From the NCBI RefSeq assembly GCF_029051725.1, contig NZ_JAACFU010000009.1:248001-312000 (forward strand): DNA of 64,000 nucleotides. The letters are read 5' to 3'. Of this stretch, positions 25,057-33,979 are shown piece by piece. Position 1 is the first letter of the stretch; each line of letters starts with the position of its first letter. This stretch comes from Bradyrhizobium sp. CSS354. Lineage in GTDB: Bacteria; Pseudomonadota; Alphaproteobacteria; Rhizobiales; Xanthobacteraceae. The notes beneath the pieces were generated by a model that saw nothing but the letters and a program-made list of their open reading frames with translations, was not told the DNA's origin and searched no databases. A program made the translations under genes and the position numbers.

Positions 25057-28000
25057 TCAGCGGTGCAGCCACATGCGGATTGCAAGCAGCAATTGATCGG
25101 TGTTGACGGGTTTGGCGAGGTAGTCGGACGCGCCGGCCTCGAGGCATTTCTCGCGGTCGCCCTTCATGGCCTTGGCCGTCAACGCGATGATCGGAAGACG
25201 GGCGAAGGTCGGATTTTCACGAATGACGCCGATGGTCTGATAGCCATCCATCTGCGGCATCATAATGTCCATCAGCACGATGGCGATCTCCGGGTTGGAT
25301 TCGACCAAGGTCACCGCCTCGTTGCCGGTCGTGGCCGTCAGCACCTTCATGCCGCGCCGCTCCAGCACGCTCGACAGCGCGAAGATGTTGCGGGCGTCGT
25401 CGTCGACGAGCAGGGCGGTCTTGCCGATCAGGTCCTCGTCGGAACTGTTCAGCTTCTCGAGCATGCGCTGCTTCTCCACCGGCAATTCCGTGATCACGCG
25501 ATGCAGGAACAGCGCGGTCTCGTCAAGCAGGCGCTCCGGCGATTCCACGCCCTTGACGACAATGCTCCGCGCCATGGTGTGGAGTTCCGCATCTTCCTCG
25601 GCCGACAGCTCGCGGCCGGTGAAGACGACGACCGGGACATTCGACAGCGCGTCGTCGTTGCGGATCTGGTCCAGCACCTCGAAGCCGGTCATGTCGGGCA
25701 GGCGCAGGTCGAGCACAACGCAATCACAGGGGTTCTCACGCAGCATCGAGAGCGCGTCGGCACCGGTGCCGGTGGTCACGATCTCGATGTCGTCGTGATG
25801 CAGGAGCTCACGGATCGAGAGTTGCTCGGCCTCGTTGTCCTCGACGATCAGCAGCCGCTTGCGCCGCGGCCGCGCATATTCCTTGATCTGCGTCAGCGCG
25901 GCCGAGACACCCTCGGTCGTCGTCGGCTTGTTGACGAAGGAGAAGGCGCCGCGCGCCAGCGCATGCTGGCGGTCCTCGTCGAGCGTGATGATCTGAACGG
26001 GGATGTGGCGGGTCAGCGGATTGTGCTTGAGCTGGCTCAGCACGGTCCAGCCGAGCATATCAGGCAGGAACACGTCGAGCGAGACGGCCCTCGGCTGGTA
26101 CTGCTTTGCAAGCTCCAGCGCCTCCGCGCCGCGGGCGGCGACCAGCACCTTGAATCCCTTGTCGCGGGCGAGGTCGACCAGCACGCGCGCGTAGTGCGGG
26201 TCGTCCTCGACGATCAGGAGGATGCTGTCGCCGGGTTCGAGGTTGAGCCGGTCGTCGGGGAGCTGCTCGATGACGCGCTGCGGTTCGGCTGTCGCGGGCT
26301 GCAGCGCCGGCGGCTGGCTCTGTTGGGGCGCCGCGCGGGGCGCGAGCGTCGGGCCGGAATATTTCAGCGGCAGGTAAAGCGTGAAGCACGAGCCTTTGCC
26401 CGGCAAGCTGCGCAGGTGGATCTCGCCGCCGAGCAGGCTTGCGAGCTCGCGGCTGATCGCAAGGCCGAGGCCGGTGCCGCCATATTTGCGGCTGGTGCCG
26501 GCATCGGCTTGCTGGAACGCCTCGAAGATCAGCTTCTGCTTCTCCAAGGGAATGCCGATGCCGGTATCGGACACTTCGAATGCGATCACCGCCGGCGCCG
26601 AGTTCAGCACGGGATGATCCGTGCCCCAGCCGCCGACCGCGGCGGCGACCTTCAGGCGCACCTCGCCTTCGGCGGTGAACTTGAAGGCGTTGGAGAGCAG
26701 GTTCTTCAAAACCTGCTGCAGGCGCTTGGAGTCGGTGACGAGGCTGCGTGCGAGATTCGGATCGACGTCGATCTTGAACGATAGGTTACGGTTCTCCGCC
26801 TCGTGACGGAACGGTCGCCCGACCGTATCGAGCAGGTTCGCGGTCAGGATTTCCTCGGCGTCGACCGTCACGGTCCCGGACTCGATCTTGGAGAGATCGA
26901 GAATGTCGCTGATGAGATTGAGCAGGTCGGTGCCGGCGCCATGGATGGTGCGGGCGAATTCGACCTGCTTACCGGTAAGATTGCCGTCCGGATTATCGGT
27001 GAGCTGCTGGCCGAGGATCAGGATCGAGTTCAGCGGCGTGCGCAGCTCGTGGCTCATATTGGCCAGGAATTCGGACTTGTACTTCGAGGTCAGCGCGAGC
27101 TCGGTCGCCTTTTCCTCCAGTGCGCGGCGGGCCTGCTCGATCTCCTGGTTCTTGCGCTCGACTTCGACGTTGCGCTCGGCGAGCTGCTGGGCCTTCTGCT
27201 CGAGCTGGTCGTTGGTCTGCTGCAATTCGCGCTGCTGGGTCTGGAGTTCGCCGGCGAGCTGCTGCGACTGCTTGAGCAGGCCCTCGGTCTGCATCGTCGC
27301 CTCGATCGAGTTGAGCACGATGCCGATCGAGTCCGTAAGCTGCTCCAGGAAGGTCATCTGCGAGGTCGTGAAGGAGGTGAGCGAGGCGAGCTCGATGACC
27401 GCCTTGACCTGGCCTTCGAACAGCACCGGCAGCACCACGAGGTTCTTCGGCGCGACGCGAAGCAACGCCGAATTGATCGGCACCACGTCGGGCGGAATGT
27501 CCGCAATCACGCGCGGGCGCCGGTCGAGCGCGCATTGGCCGATCAGGCCGTCGCCGAATGGCAGCACCCGCGGGTACGGATAGACGCCGTCACCGGCATA
27601 GGAGGCAAGCAGCAGGAGCCGCGGACTGTCTTCGTTCTCGACCTGATAGATCACGCCGGTATGCGCGTTCACCAGCGGCGACAATTCGGTGAGCAGCAGG
27701 CGACCGACCGTGGTGAGGTCCCGCTGGCCCTGAAGCATGTTGGTGAATTTCGCCAGATTGGTCTTCAGCCAGTCCTGCTCGGTGTTCACGTCCGTCGTGA
27801 GACGGAGGTTCGTGATCATCGTGTTGATGTTGTCTTTCAGCTCGGCGACCTCGCCCCGGGCGTCGACCTGGATCGACCGCGTCAGGTCGCCCTTGGTCAC
27901 GGCGGTGGCCACTTCCGCGATCGCGCGCACCTGCGAGGTGAGGTTGGCTGCCAGCAAATTGACGTTGCCGGTGAGATCCTTCCAGGTGCCGGCGGCGCCG

Positions 28001-31000
28001 GGCACGTCGGCCTGACCGCCGAGCCGGCCCTCGACGCCGACCTCGCGCGCCACCGACGTCACCTGGTCGGCGAAGGTCGCGAGCGTCTCGGTCATGTTGT
28101 TGATGGTGTCGGCGAGCGCCGCGACCTCGCCTTTCGATTTCACGGTGAGGTTCTGCTTGAGGTCGCCGTTGGCGACCGCGGTCACCACCTTGACGATACC
28201 GCGGACCTGCTCGGTCAGGTTCGCCGCCATGAAGTTGACGGTGTCGGTGAGATCCTTCCAGGTGCCGGCGACGCCGGGCACCTGGGCCTGGCCGCCGAGT
28301 TCGCCTTCGGTGCCGACCTCGCGTGCAACGCGCGTGACTTCGCCGGCGAACGCATTGAGCTGGTCCACCATGGTGTTGATGGTGTTTTTCAGCTCGAGGA
28401 TTTCGCCCTTCACGTCGACGGTGATCTTGCGCGACAGGTCGCCGCGCGCCACGGCGGTGGTGACTTCGGCGATGTTGCGGACCTGGGTGGTGAGGTTGGC
28501 GGCCAGCAAATTGACGTTGTCGGTGAGGTCCTTCCAGGTGCCGCCGACGCCGGGCACGACGGCTTGGCCGCCGAGCCGGCCCTCGGTGCCGACCTCGCGT
28601 GCGACGCGCGTCACTTCGGCGGCGAAGGAGCGGAGCTGCTCGACCATGGTGTTCAAGGTGTCCTTGAGCAGCAGAATTTCGCCGCGCACGTCCACCGTGA
28701 TCTTCTTCGACAGGTCGCCGCCGGCGATCGCGGTCGCGACCTCGGCGATGTTGCGGACCTGCGCGGTGAGGTTCGAGGCCATGAAGTTGACGTTGTCGGT
28801 GAGATCTTTCCAGGTGCCGGCAACGCCGGGCACCTCGGCTTGGCCGCCGAGCTTGCCTTCGGTGCCGACCTCGCGCGCGACGCGGGTGACTTCACCGGCG
28901 AAGCCGTTGAGCTGGTCCACCATGGTGTTGATGGTGTTCTTCAGCTCGAGGATTTCGCCACGGACGTCGACGGTGATCTTGCGCGAGAGGTCGCCGCGCG
29001 CCACGGCGGTGGTGACTTCGGCGATGTTGCGGACCTGGGCGGTGAGGTTACCCGCCATGGAGTTGACGCTGTCGGTGAGGTCCTTCCAGGTGCCGGCGAC
29101 GCCGGGCACGTTGGCCTGACCGCCGAGCCGACCTTCGGTGCCGACCTCGCGCGCGACGCGCGTCACCTCGCCCGCGAAGCGGTTGAGCTGGTCGACCATC
29201 GTGTTCAGCGTGTCCTTGAGCTGAAGGATCTCGCCGCGCACGTCCACGGTGATCTTGCGCGACAAGTCGCCGCCGGCGATCGCGGTCGCGACTTCGGCGA
29301 TGTTGCGGACCTGGGCGGTGAGGTTGCCCGCCATCGAGTTGACGCTGTCGGTCAGGTCCTTCCAGGTGCCGGCGACGCCGGGCACTTCGGCCTGGCCGCC
29401 GAGCTTGCCTTCGGTGCCGACCTCGCGCGCGACGCGCGTGACTTCGCCGGCAAAGGCGTTGAGCTGGTCCACCATGGTGTTGAGCGTTTCCTTCAGCTGA
29501 AGGATTTCGCCTGATACGTTGACGGTGATCTTCTTCGACAAATCGCCCTTGGCCACCGCGGTGGCGACTTCGGCGATGTTGCGGACTTGACCGGTCAGGT
29601 TCGAGGCCATCGAGTTGACGCTGTCGGTGAGATCCTTCCAGGTGCCGGCGACGCCACGCACCTGGGCCTGGCCGCCGAGCTTGCCTTCGGTGCCGACCTC
29701 GCGGGCAACGCGCGTGACTTCACCGGCAAAGGCGTTGAGCTGGTCCACCATGGTGTTGATGGTGTCTTTCAGCTCCAGGATTTCGCCGCGGACGTCGACC
29801 GTGATCTTCTTCGACAAATCGCCGCCGGCGACCGCGGTCGTCACCTCGGCGATGTTGCGGACCTGCGCGGTCAGGTTCGAGGCCATCGAGTTGACGCTCT
29901 CGGTCAGGTCCTTCCAGGTGCCGGCGACGCCGAGCACGTTGGCCTGGCCGCCGAGCCGGCCCTCGGTCCCGACCTCGCGAGCGACGCGCGTGACTTCGCC
30001 GGCGAAGGCGTTGAGCTGGTCGACCATGGTGTTGAGCGTTTCCTTCAACTGAAGGATTTCGCCCGAGACGTTCACCGTGATCTTCTTCGAGAGGTCGCCG
30101 CTCGCGATGGCGGTGGCAACGTCGGCGATGTTGCGGACCTGCGCGGTAAGGTTCGACGCCATGAAGTTGACGTTGTCGGTGAGGTCCTTCCAGGTACCGG
30201 CGACGCCCGGCACCTGGGCCTGGCCGCCGAGCTTGCCTTCGGTGCCGACCTCGCGCGCGACGCGCGTCACTTCCGAGGCGAACGAGTTGAGCTGGTCCAC
30301 CATGGTGTTGATGGTGTCCTTCAGCTCCAGGATCTCGCCGCGCACGTCCACCGTGATCTTGCGCGACAGGTCGCCGCGCGCCACGGCGGTCGTGACGTTG
30401 GCGATGTTGCGCACCTGTGCGGTGAGGTTGCCGCACATCGCGTTGACGCTATCGGTGAGATCCTTCCAGGTGCCGGCAACGCCGGGCACGATGGCTTGGC
30501 CGCCAAGCTTGCCGTCGGTGCCGACCTCGCGCGCGACGCGCGTGACTTCCGAGGCAAAGGAGCGGAGCTGGTCCACCATCGTGTTGATGGCTTCCTTGAG
30601 CTGAAGGATCTCGCCGCGGACGTCGACCGTGATCTTCTTCGAGAGGTCGCCGTTCGCGACCGCGATCGTCACCTCGGCGATGTTGCGAACCTGGTTGGTC
30701 AGGTTGTTCGCCATCGAGTTGACGCTCTCGGTCAGATCCTTCCAGACGCCGGTCACTTCCGGCACCTGGGCCTGGCCGCCGAGCTTGCCTTCGGTACCGA
30801 CCTCGCGCGCCACGCGCGTCACCTCGGAGGTGAACACGCCGAGCTGCTTGATCATGGTGTTGACGATGGTCGCCGACTGCAGGAATTCGCCGCGCAGGGG
30901 GCGGCCATCGACGTCGAGCTTGACGGTCTGGAGCAGGTCGCCCTGCGCCACGGCTGCGACCGCGCGCGTCACCTCGCGCGTCGGCCACAGCAGATCGTCG

Positions 31001-31344
31001 ATCAGCGTGTTGACCGAGCCTTCCATGTCGGCCCAGGAGCCGGAGGCCAGCCCGAACTTCACGCGCTGGCGCGTCTTGCCCTCGCGGCCCACGACCTGGC
31101 CGACCAGCTCGAGCTGCTGCGCCATGCGCTGATTGGCGGCGATGATGTCGTTGAAAGTGTCGGCGAGCTTGCCGTCGATGCCGAGATAGTCGCCGCTCAT
31201 GCGCACGGAGAAATCGCCGTTTCGCATGGCCTGCAGGGCGAGCAGCAATTCTGCCCGGGAATCCGGCTCCGACATGCCGTTGGTCTTTGGCTTTGGAACG
31301 CGACGACCGGAGCGTGATGCAGATCCGGGATCGAGGTCGCTCAT
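25057..31344 (-). CDS. 2,095-residue HAMP-array hybrid histidine kinase
   Basis: A cytoplasmic hybrid kinase without membrane spans. Residues 30-170 hold a divergent HAMP-like start. Residues 174 to about 1185 are eleven repeats of exactly 92 residues (EVTRVAREVGTEGKLGGQA... TWKDLTDSVN... NLTAQVRNIAEV... GDLSRKITVDVRGEI). A GAF domain is at about 1230-1370 and a coiled coil at about 1375-1420. HisKA has the phospho-His in MSHELRTPLNS (about 1431), and HATPase is at about 1540-1660 with DTGIGIP and GGTGLGLAIS. Three receivers carry Asp at about 1757, 1878 and 2026. The layout is like NIK1/group III kinases, which sense osmotic or envelope stress through HAMP arrays. It is cotranscribed with the HWE kinase. 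Confidence 0.93.
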   Translation of the reverse strand: MSDLDPGSASRSGRRVPKPKTNGMSEPDSRAELLLALQAMRNGDFSVRMSGDYLGIDGKLADTFNDIIAANQRMAQQLELVGQVVGREGKTRQRVKFGLASGSWADMEGSVNTLIDDLLWPTREVTRAVAAVAQGDLLQTVKLDVDGRPLRGEFLQSATIVNTMIKQLGVFTSEVTRVAREVGTEGKLGGQAQVPEVTGVWKDLTESVNSMANNLTNQVRNIAEVTIAVANGDLSKKITVDVRGEILQLKEAINTMVDQLRSFASEVTRVAREVGTDGKLGGQAIVPGVAGTWKDLTDSVNAMCGNLTAQVRNIANVTTAVARGDLSRKITVDVRGEILELKDTINTMVDQLNSFASEVTRVAREVGTEGKLGGQAQVPGVAGTWKDLTDNVNFMASNLTAQVRNIADVATAIASGDLSKKITVNVSGEILQLKETLNTMVDQLNAFAGEVTRVAREVGTEGRLGGQANVLGVAGTWKDLTESVNSMASNLTAQVRNIAEVTTAVAGGDLSKKITVDVRGEILELKDTINTMVDQLNAFAGEVTRVAREVGTEGKLGGQAQVRGVAGTWKDLTDSVNSMASNLTGQVRNIAEVATAVAKGDLSKKITVNVSGEILQLKETLNTMVDQLNAFAGEVTRVAREVGTEGKLGGQAEVPGVAGTWKDLTDSVNSMAGNLTAQVRNIAEVATAIAGGDLSRKITVDVRGEILQLKDTLNTMVDQLNRFAGEVTRVAREVGTEGRLGGQANVPGVAGTWKDLTDSVNSMAGNLTAQVRNIAEVTTAVARGDLSRKITVDVRGEILELKNTINTMVDQLNGFAGEVTRVAREVGTEGKLGGQAEVPGVAGTWKDLTDNVNFMASNLTAQVRNIAEVATAIAGGDLSKKITVDVRGEILLLKDTLNTMVEQLRSFAAEVTRVAREVGTEGRLGGQAVVPGVGGTWKDLTDNVNLLAANLTTQVRNIAEVTTAVARGDLSRKITVDVKGEILELKNTINTMVDQLNAFAGEVTRVAREVGTEGELGGQAQVPGVAGTWKDLTDTVNFMAANLTEQVRGIVKVVTAVANGDLKQNLTVKSKGEVAALADTINNMTETLATFADQVTSVAREVGVEGRLGGQADVPGAAGTWKDLTGNVNLLAANLTSQVRAIAEVATAVTKGDLTRSIQVDARGEVAELKDNINTMITNLRLTTDVNTEQDWLKTNLAKFTNMLQGQRDLTTVGRLLLTELSPLVNAHTGVIYQVENEDSPRLLLLASYAGDGVYPYPRVLPFGDGLIGQCALDRRPRVIADIPPDVVPINSALLRVAPKNLVVLPVLFEGQVKAVIELASLTSFTTSQMTFLEQLTDSIGIVLNSIEATMQTEGLLKQSQQLAGELQTQQRELQQTNDQLEQKAQQLAERNVEVERKNQEIEQARRALEEKATELALTSKYKSEFLANMSHELRTPLNSILILGQQLTDNPDGNLTGKQVEFARTIHGAGTDLLNLISDILDLSKIESGTVTVDAEEILTANLLDTVGRPFRHEAENRNLSFKIDVDPNLARSLVTDSKRLQQVLKNLLSNAFKFTAEGEVRLKVAAAVGGWGTDHPVLNSAPAVIAFEVSDTGIGIPLEKQKLIFEAFQQADAGTSRKYGGTGLGLAISRELASLLGGEIHLRSLPGKGSCFTLYLPLKYSGPTLAPRAAPQQSQPPALQPATAEPQRVIEQLPDDRLNLEPGDSILLIVEDDPHYARVLVDLARDKGFKVLVAARGAEALELAKQYQPRAVSLDVFLPDMLGWTVLSQLKHNPLTRHIPVQIITLDEDRQHALARGAFSFVNKPTTTEGVSAALTQIKEYARPRRKRLLIVEDNEAEQLSIRELLHHDDIEIVTTGTGADALSMLRENPCDCVVLDLRLPDMTGFEVLDQIRNDDALSNVPVVVFTGRELSAEEDAELHTMARSIVVKGVESPERLLDETALFLHRVITELPVEKQRMLEKLNSSDEDLIGKTALLVDDDARNIFALSSVLERRGMKVLTATTGNEAVTLVESNPEIAIVLMDIMMPQMDGYQTIGVIRENPTFARLPIIALTAKAMKGDREKCLEAGASDYLAKPVNTDQLLLAIRMWLHR
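27790..30825 (-). repeat. 11 tandem 276-bp coding repeats (HAMP units)
   Basis: In-frame tandem array within the hybrid kinase. Homologous codons recur every 276 bp; for example, the residue before VTRVAREVG is codon 174 in unit 1 and codon 1094 in unit 11, exactly 10 x 92 apart. Units 2-9 are near-identical; units 1, 10 and 11 diverge. Confidence 0.92.
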
Positions 31345-31573
31345 ACTGATTCCCCCGCAGGCGTCGGCCGAATCCCAGGCAAGACGCGATTTATCAAAAT
31401 AGAGCGTCAGCCAAATTCGAAATCAAGCGCCAACGTCAAGGCGCCCGGAAGTGGAACCTGCTTTGCTCAGCCCGATTAACATAAGTGCCATCCCCCGGAA
31501 TGGTTCCATCCGGTTCCAGTCTTTCCGGGCCAGCAGACCGGTTTGTTTTCAGCGACTTGGTCATCTGCCTTCC

Positions 31574-31598
31574 GGAACGGAGCGCCGGGCGTGCCGTT
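31574..31598 (+). promoter_or_regulatory. EcfG-type promoter for 31625-31906
   Basis: GGAAC 31574-31578, 17-bp spacer, GTT 31596-31598, ending 27 bp before ATG 31625. Confidence 0.78.
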
Positions 31599-31624
31599 AG
31601 CCCGCAGATACAGGGAGAGCGCAT

Positions 31625-31906
31625 ATGAAAGCAGGATTTGCCGTCATCGGGACCGTGATGTTGTTGGCCGGATCGGCGTTCGCGCAGGGCGGGGCCCCCA
31701 GCGGCCGCGGGGCCGTCACCGGCGATCCCGCCGCAAGCTCCGCGACCCCACGCGCGGACACACCAACCACGGGTACGTCAACCCGGTCTAATCCCAGTGG
31801 TAGCGGCACGTCGAGTTCGGGCGGCAAGGATGACAATGGGGATGCCGGCCGCGACAAGATGCTGGAGGGCAGCCGCAGCGCGCAGCCGGAGAGCCGACAA
31901 AAGTAA
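31625..31906 (+). CDS. small secreted Ser/Gly/Thr-rich protein
   Basis: A 93-residue protein with a Sec signal peptide (VIGTVMLLAGSAFAQGG). A disordered Ser/Gly/Thr/Pro-rich mature region follows (TTGTSTRSNPSGSGTSSSGG). Its composition is similar to the product of 22595-22843. An EcfG-type promoter and AGGGAGAG ribosome-binding site precede it. It lies divergently upstream of the hybrid kinase operon. The function is unknown. Confidence 0.72.
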   Translation: MKAGFAVIGTVMLLAGSAFAQGGAPSGRGAVTGDPAASSATPRADTPTTGTSTRSNPSGSGTSSSGGKDDNGDAGRDKMLEGSRSAQPESRQK

Positions 31907-31923
31907 GGGGTTGCTTGGCAGCC

Positions 31924-32436
31924 CTACTTGTCCGCCATGGTGCGCTCGGCGTCCTTAACCTGCGAGCGCAACATCGGGAGCTGCTCGCGCGCGAACGCTG
32001 CAAGCGCGGCGTTGTCGGGTGCCTTGAGATAGCGTTCGAGCAGGTCGATCACCGCTTCATACTCGGGGATCTGCGCGGCATAGAAGCTTCTGACGAAAGT
32101 GGGTCCGTCCGAGGTTTCGGGCTCGACCAAGCTCGCGCTCGCCGGGGTCGTCTTGGTGACGCGCGGTTCGGTACCGATCGCCTCCTGAATCTCCTTCAAG
32201 GCCTTGTCGCGCCGGGCCGCTTCTTCGGCGCGCAGGGCGGCGAGGTTCTTGACCTCGGCATTGCCCTTGAGGTCGGTGCTCTCCAGCAGGCCCTGCTGGA
32301 AGCGGCTGAAGGTGTAGAGTTCGCTGATGGTCTCGGTTGCGGTCGGCGTGCGGCCGGCCGGCCTTCGCTCCCCGGTGCTGTCGGCAAGCGCTGCCGTGCT
32401 GATGAACGCCAAAACGATCGCGAGAAGAATCCGCAT
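31924..32436 (-). CDS. DUF4142-like exported protein
   Basis: A 170-residue protein from ATG 32436, with a signal peptide (ILLAIVLAFISTAALAD). The mature region is helical and resembles the ferritin-like DUF4142 fold: LYTFSRFQQGLLESTDLKGN, then FVRSFYAAQIPEYEAVIDLLERYLKA. It is more diverged than the DUF4142 protein at 36601-37152. It is probably periplasmic; the role is unknown. The frame is open far upstream, but the signal peptide fixes the start. Confidence 0.7.
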   Translation of the reverse strand: MRILLAIVLAFISTAALADSTGERRPAGRTPTATETISELYTFSRFQQGLLESTDLKGNAEVKNLAALRAEEAARRDKALKEIQEAIGTEPRVTKTTPASASLVEPETSDGPTFVRSFYAAQIPEYEAVIDLLERYLKAPDNAALAAFAREQLPMLRSQVKDAERTMADK

Positions 32437-32532
32437 GGATATCCAATGGCGGACGGAGGTGGAAAGTTCCGCAGATGTTACGATCCGGTAAGGGCGGTTG
32501 CGACGTGACGGTTCCGTCCCCAATTCATCTTC

Positions 32533-32727
32533 ATGAAACAGTCTGAGATCTTCAGGGATAACGCCGACAACTGCCTCCAGCTCGCCGAGCGGTCCGAAGG
32601 ACAGCCGGCGCACAATCGTTTTCTGCGCATGGCAAACGCGTGGACGGCACTCGCCAACGAGCAGGATTGGCTCGACGGCGAGGTCCCGCCCGTTCCAGCC
32701 CGCGTCCTTCAAAAGCAGGATGCGTAA
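32533..32727 (+). CDS. small conserved-type hypothetical protein
   Basis: A 64-residue protein beginning MKQSEIFRDNADNCLQLAER, with MANAWTALANEQDWLDGE later. This layout (DNADNC-x-QLAE, then a Trp-rich helix) recurs in many short rhizobial proteins of unknown function. It is soluble and helical. It is divergent from the DUF4142-like gene. Confidence 0.65.
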   Translation: MKQSEIFRDNADNCLQLAERSEGQPAHNRFLRMANAWTALANEQDWLDGEVPPVPARVLQKQDA

Positions 32728-32830
32728 CGCTCTCGTTTCGTGGATCTGCGTGTGAGACTGCTCACGGACGGCAAGCAGGATCATTCGTAACAGTCGATCG
32801 CGTTGATTTCCTATCCAGGAGGTTTTTGCA

Positions 32831-32962
32831 ATGGCTCCACGTCTGGCTCTTCTTTCGCTCATTCTTGCCTTTGGCGTGTCGGTCGCGTTCGCCACGGTGA
32901 CGACGGTGCGGCAGGTGCATCATGAGAACGCATCGGCCCCGGTGCACTCGGCGCACAGTTAG
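32831..32962 (+). CDS. 43-residue secreted peptide
   Basis: An open frame ATG 32831 to TAG 32962 with the strong ribosome-binding site AGGAGG at 32817-32822. The product has a signal-like N-terminus (MAPRLALLSLILAFGVSVAF, Ala-Thr cleavage-like site) and a short His-containing mature tail (VRQVHHENASAPVHSAHS). No homologue is recalled. It could be a microprotein anchored by its hydrophobic helix. Confidence 0.5.
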   Translation: MAPRLALLSLILAFGVSVAFATVTTVRQVHHENASAPVHSAHS

Positions 32963-32985
32963 CCGCAGTCTCGTCTCGCGCGTCC

Positions 32986-33010
32986 GGAACCTTCGACGCT
33001 CCGGCGCGTA
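32986..33010 (+). promoter_or_regulatory. imperfect EcfG-type promoter for 33045-33251
   Basis: GGAAC 32986-32990, 17-bp spacer, then GTA instead of GTT at 33008-33010, 34 bp upstream of ATG 33045. The position is right but the -10 is imperfect. Confidence 0.4.
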
Positions 33011-33044
33011 AGCGCTTCGAGACAGCAAAGAGGCGAGAGCTATC

Positions 33045-33251
33045 ATGGCCCATTCCGACCAAGGCATCATCAGAGATCAGCGCGGTGAACAGCAGCCGCG
33101 GGACAAGCAGCGCGCGCAGACCGTGCACAAGTCGGAGCCAAAGGGCTCGCCCTCTCGTGAGGCCACGCGCGATCCCAAACTGAACGACAACAGCAAGACG
33201 CCCGGCTCCGGCATGGCGCCGGATGATTCCGGCGACGCCCCGAGCGGCTAA
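33045..33251 (+). CDS. small hydrophilic disordered protein
   Basis: A 68-residue protein made almost only of charged and polar residues (RDQRGEQQPRDKQRAQTVHK; later SKTPGSGMAPDDSGD). It has no hydrophobic core, so it is probably intrinsically disordered, similar to hydrophilin-type stress proteins. A weak EcfG-like promoter precedes it and a hairpin terminator follows. The function is unknown. Confidence 0.65.
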   Translation: MAHSDQGIIRDQRGEQQPRDKQRAQTVHKSEPKGSPSREATRDPKLNDNSKTPGSGMAPDDSGDAPSG

Positions 33252-33338
33252 TTCCATCAGGAACGAATCGGCGCGCAAAGAGTCGAGGGATTGCTTCCGG
33301 TTGTCATGCCCCCGGTGATCCGGAAGTAATCTCCAAGG

Positions 33339-33369
33339 ACGGCCCTGGCACCCGTGCCGGGGCCGTTTT
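33339..33369 (+). terminator. rho-independent terminator
   Basis: A stem of ACGGCCCTGGCAC against GTGCCGGGGCCGT (one G-T pair; inner pairs open to form the loop), followed by TTTTG. It serves the gene at 33045-33251. Confidence 0.7.
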
Positions 33370-33387
33370 GTTGAGCATCAGGCTGGA

Positions 33388-33636
33388 CTAATCTTCTGTG
33401 TCGCGCTGCGGATGCGGTTGTGTGTGGCCGTCCGGGCCGCGTCCGAAAACCCCGAACCTGCTCGATTTGACATTAGGCCCTGCATCGACAGCGGCGGTGG
33501 CCAGTCCGAGCTTGAGGAGCTCGCGCACAGCCGCGGCTCGCGTCGGCATGCGATGTTTGAACCGGAAGTCGTCGACCGCGGCCAGTTCTTCCGGTGACAG
33601 CATGACCTGGAGCCGCTCGGCGCGAAGGTCGTTCAT
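33388..33636 (-). CDS. ribbon-helix-helix-like regulator
   Basis: An 82-residue protein from ATG 33636; a TTG 6 nt upstream is also possible. Residues 1-45 (ERLQVMLSPEELAAVDDFRF, then TRAAAVRELLKLG) fit a ribbon-helix-helix DNA-binding fold like Arc/MetJ/CopG. The C-terminus is a polar tail (DGHTQPHPQRDTED). No toxin gene is adjacent, so it may be a stand-alone regulator. An exact EcfG-type promoter lies 39 bp upstream. Confidence 0.65.
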   Translation of the reverse strand: MNDLRAERLQVMLSPEELAAVDDFRFKHRMPTRAAAVRELLKLGLATAAVDAGPNVKSSRFGVFGRGPDGHTQPHPQRDTED

Positions 33637-33674
33637 GATCAATCATCCAAATGAGCAAGTTGAGTAGTTTACTC

Positions 33675-33699
33675 AACGAACTCATTCCACCGCGGTTCC
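33675..33699 (-). promoter_or_regulatory. EcfG-type promoter for the RHH gene
   Basis: On the minus strand GGAAC (33699-33695), 17-bp spacer, GTT (33677-33675), 39 bp before ATG 33636. Confidence 0.78.
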
Positions 33700-33811
33700 A
33701 TAAGATGCTTCTATGGCGCCAAGTGAGTAAAATAATCGAACGAAATCAATAAGTTATATGATGCAGAGGTCGTTGGGCAGGTGTATGCTTCCCGCAAATG
33801 GGAGAGACGTC

Positions 33812-33979
33812 ATGACCAACGAAGTCAGATTGCCCCGCAAACATGTCGAAGAGAGCGACGCACCCAAACCGGTGCGCCCGAGCCACCAGAAGGTCATCGA
33901 GCAGGTCGAGCGCTGGGCCAACAGCCCGGGCCTTCAACCGCCGAGATTGCAGCCGTCGACGCAGGCCAAAGCGGGCTAG
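33812..33979 (+). CDS. small hydrophilic hypothetical protein
   Basis: A 55-residue protein from ATG 33812, with GGAGAG just upstream; an earlier ATG at 33758 lacks a ribosome-binding site. Sequence features are KHVEESDAPKPVRPSHQKVI and ERWANSPGLQPPRLQPS. It is soluble, Pro-rich and of unknown function. Its stop overlaps the end of the convergent DUF3147 gene by 4 bp. Confidence 0.5.
   Translation: MTNEVRLPRKHVEESDAPKPVRPSHQKVIEQVERWANSPGLQPPRLQPSTQAKAG

Noticed and set aside
26803..31317. Very long open frames (about 900 and 570 codons) on the plus strand opposite the hybrid kinase
   Set aside because: They mirror the GC-rich 276-bp repeats of the real gene on the other strand. They show the same period, no ribosome-binding site and no domain of their own.
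33388..33979. Toxin-antitoxin pair (RHH protein and the small gene at 33812)
   Set aside because: The two genes are not in one operon, and the small hydrophilic protein resembles no toxin family.
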